Shown here: positions 13,637 through 14,638 of the stretch, one piece after another
How positions within the stretch are numbered: position 1 is the first letter of the stretch
Layout of the letters: the number at the start of each line of letters is the position of its first letter
From: CAZYME01 sp964648115
Lineage (GTDB): Bacteria > Pseudomonadota > Gammaproteobacteria > Legionellales > Legionellaceae
Length of the DNA: 14,638 nt
Direction of reading: 5' to 3'
Assembly (NCBI GenBank): GCA_964648115.1
Contig: CAZYME010000042.1
Location: forward strand, 1-14,638
Notes under the pieces: model-generated
The model's database searches: none
What the model saw: the letters and a program-made list of their open reading frames with translations, nothing else
Told to the model about the DNA's origin: nothing
Made by a program: the position numbers and the translations under genes

Positions 13637-14488
13637 ATGGGTTCTCGACAATTCTTCACCAGCAATACATGGTGGGGAAAGGTGCTCGGTGCATTTTTAG
13701 GTTTTTTGATGGCAGGGCCTGCTGGCGCCTTGTTTGGCATTCTTATAGGTAATCTTTTTGATAAAGGCCTAGCCACGCATTTTGCTCGACCACACTGGTC
13801 TTATCACGCTGAAAAACGAAAAGCCGTACAGAGCATATTTTTTGAAACCACGTTTGAGGTGATGGGTCATATTGCTAAAGCGGATGGCCAAGTGTCCAAG
13901 CAAAGCATACAAACGGCCAAAACATTTATGGAAGAACTAGGGCTTAGTCATGCCCAAGAAATAGCGGCTCAAAACTACTTTAATAAGGGAAAAAGGAGCA
14001 CTTTTAATTTAAAGCAAATTATTACAACTTTCCAAAAAACAGCTTACGATAATCCTGAGTTGATTAAATTATTCGTCGATACACAGTATCGCATAGCCAA
14101 AGTGGATGGCCTATCAATTAAAAAACAGCTTATTCTCAACACTATTCTACACTTGCTAAAGTTTGCTCCGCTACATGAACAATTTCGTTTCTATGAAGAT
14201 TTTTCTAACTACTCAACGTACCAACAAGCGAATCAAGAATCATCAAATCAACAAAGATATCAACAGGCACCACGCAATTCTTTGGATCATGCTTATGGAA
14301 TCTTAGGGGTCTCACCAACAGCCAATAAGCAAGATGTCAAACGGGCATATCAACGATTAATAAGTCGCAATCATCCAGATAAATTGATTGCAAAAGGCGG
14401 CTCTGAAGAAATGATAAAGATAGCAAATGAAAAGACTCAAAAAATACGTAAGGCTTATGAGGAAATTTGTGCCAGTAAGGGTTGGTAA
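13637..14488 (+). CDS. djlA: Membrane-anchored TerB-J-domain co-chaperone, DjlA-like
   Basis: A 283-residue protein with the DjlA layout. An N-terminal glycine-rich transmembrane segment (about 16-44, GAFLGFLMAGPAGALFGILIGN, similar to the dimerising helix of DjlA) is followed by a TerB-like helical domain (about 60-190, with KADGQVSKQ at 81-89 and KVDGLSIKK at 155-163). A glutamine- and serine-rich linker (194-212) then leads to a C-terminal J domain (217-283) with the essential HPD triad at 246-248. DjlA proteins stimulate DnaK ATPase from the inner membrane and influence envelope stress responses; in Legionella a DjlA homologue has been tied to intracellular growth. A near-consensus promoter and a good ribosome-binding site support this start. 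No canonical terminator follows; a family A repeat begins about 30 bases downstream. Confidence 0.9.
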   Translation: MGSRQFFTSNTWWGKVLGAFLGFLMAGPAGALFGILIGNLFDKGLATHFARPHWSYHAEKRKAVQSIFFETTFEVMGHIAKADGQVSKQSIQTAKTFMEELGLSHAQEIAAQNYFNKGKRSTFNLKQIITTFQKTAYDNPELIKLFVDTQYRIAKVDGLSIKKQLILNTILHLLKFAPLHEQFRFYEDFSNYSTYQQANQESSNQQRYQQAPRNSLDHAYGILGVSPTANKQDVKRAYQRLISRNHPDKLIAKGGSEEMIKIANEKTQKIRKAYEEICASKGW

Positions 14489-14521
14489 AAATATGTAGGT
14501 TGGGTCATTGACCGAATGGTG

Positions 14522-14638
14522 CTTACTTAAGGAAATTCGGGCTAATAATAGTCTGTCGTTGCGAGCGTATCGAAGCAAAACAGCGGCCGTAATGTCGCTC
14601 AGATAAAGTCACTGGATTTCGTAGCGACGCGCGCAACG
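14522..14638 (+). repeat. Dispersed palindromic repeat, family A, right-edge copy
   Basis: This stretch matches the reverse complement of positions 1-100 in collinear blocks: the CTTACTTAAGGAAAT box (14522-14536), the TTGCGAGCG-CGAAGCAA-CAGCGGCC-TAATG block (14560-14594) and AGATAAAGTCACTGGATT (14601-14618). CGTTGCG at 14557-14563 and CGCAACG at 14632-14638 are the outer arms of an imperfect palindrome of about 82 bp that ends exactly at the last base of the window. Confidence 0.82.

Noticed and set aside
14357..14578. A 73-codon minus-strand frame at the 3' end of djlA
   Set aside because: It starts in the family A repeat (MLRYARNDRLLLA is a typical antisense reading of such repeats) and runs antisense to the conserved J domain.
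14602..14630. TAAAGTCA near the right edge as a possible sigma-28 (FliA) promoter
   Set aside because: The required GCCGATAA-like -10 is not present at 11-base spacing, and the sequence belongs to a dispersed repeat. No convincing sigma-28 promoter was found in the window.
1..14638. CRISPR array, transposase, prophage or toxin-antitoxin system
   Set aside because: No regularly spaced direct repeats, no transposase or integrase motifs and no recognisable toxin-antitoxin pair were seen on either strand.

Overview
The window looks like a chromosomal segment of a gammaproteobacterium, most plausibly from Legionellales or a nearby intracellular or aquatic lineage. The inference rests on moderately AT-rich DNA, a sufR-sufB-sufC-sufD-sufS-sufU-sufT operon, a prfB-lysS pair with the classic RF2 frameshift site, a FliA sigma factor, a DjlA-type membrane J-protein and dispersed palindromic repeats. 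This placement comes from family recognition, not from a search.

Layout. Positions 176-6110 (minus strand) hold a compact iron-sulfur cluster assembly operon read from the Rrf2-type regulator toward sufT. Its genes overlap or lie 1-6 bases apart. The AT-rich 344-base region 6111-6454 separates it from a plus-strand exported HAD-type acid phosphatase (6455-7132) and contains a probable operator-promoter for the SUF regulator. Convergent to the phosphatase is a minus-strand PAS-receiver protein without kinase or output domain (7307-8224). Next come lysS and prfB (8315-10903, minus), with prfB extended upstream of its longest continuous frame because an in-frame UGA at codon 26 sits in a canonical +1 frameshift site. 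Then follow a lone fliA (11114-11830), a small exported six-cysteine protein (11977-12207) and a three-repeat YbjQ-like protein with a C-terminal membrane anchor (12270-13526), all on the minus strand. A djlA-like gene (13637-14488) diverges from the last of these on the plus strand.

How the genes fit together. The SUF genes form one pathway: SufS removes sulfur from cysteine, SufU relays it, SufBCD assembles the cluster, SufT helps deliver or mature it, and the Rrf2 regulator probably senses cluster status. PrfB and LysS are translation functions in an overlapping pair. The fliA-to-djlA end is more accessory: an isolated flagellar sigma factor, a disulfide-rich exported peptide, and two divergent membrane-anchored proteins sharing a 110-base control region.

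Repeats are the most unusual aspect. A palindromic element of 93 bp (31 codons) lies in frame inside sufD, reminiscent of the protein-coding palindromic elements of Rickettsia. A second family (~100 bp) occurs near-completely at both window edges in opposite orientation and once, shortened, at 7221-7280; the window ends look like assembly breaks at these repeats. A third, hairpin-forming family flanks the phosphatase gene. No tRNA, rRNA, CRISPR array, transposase or complete insertion sequence was seen.
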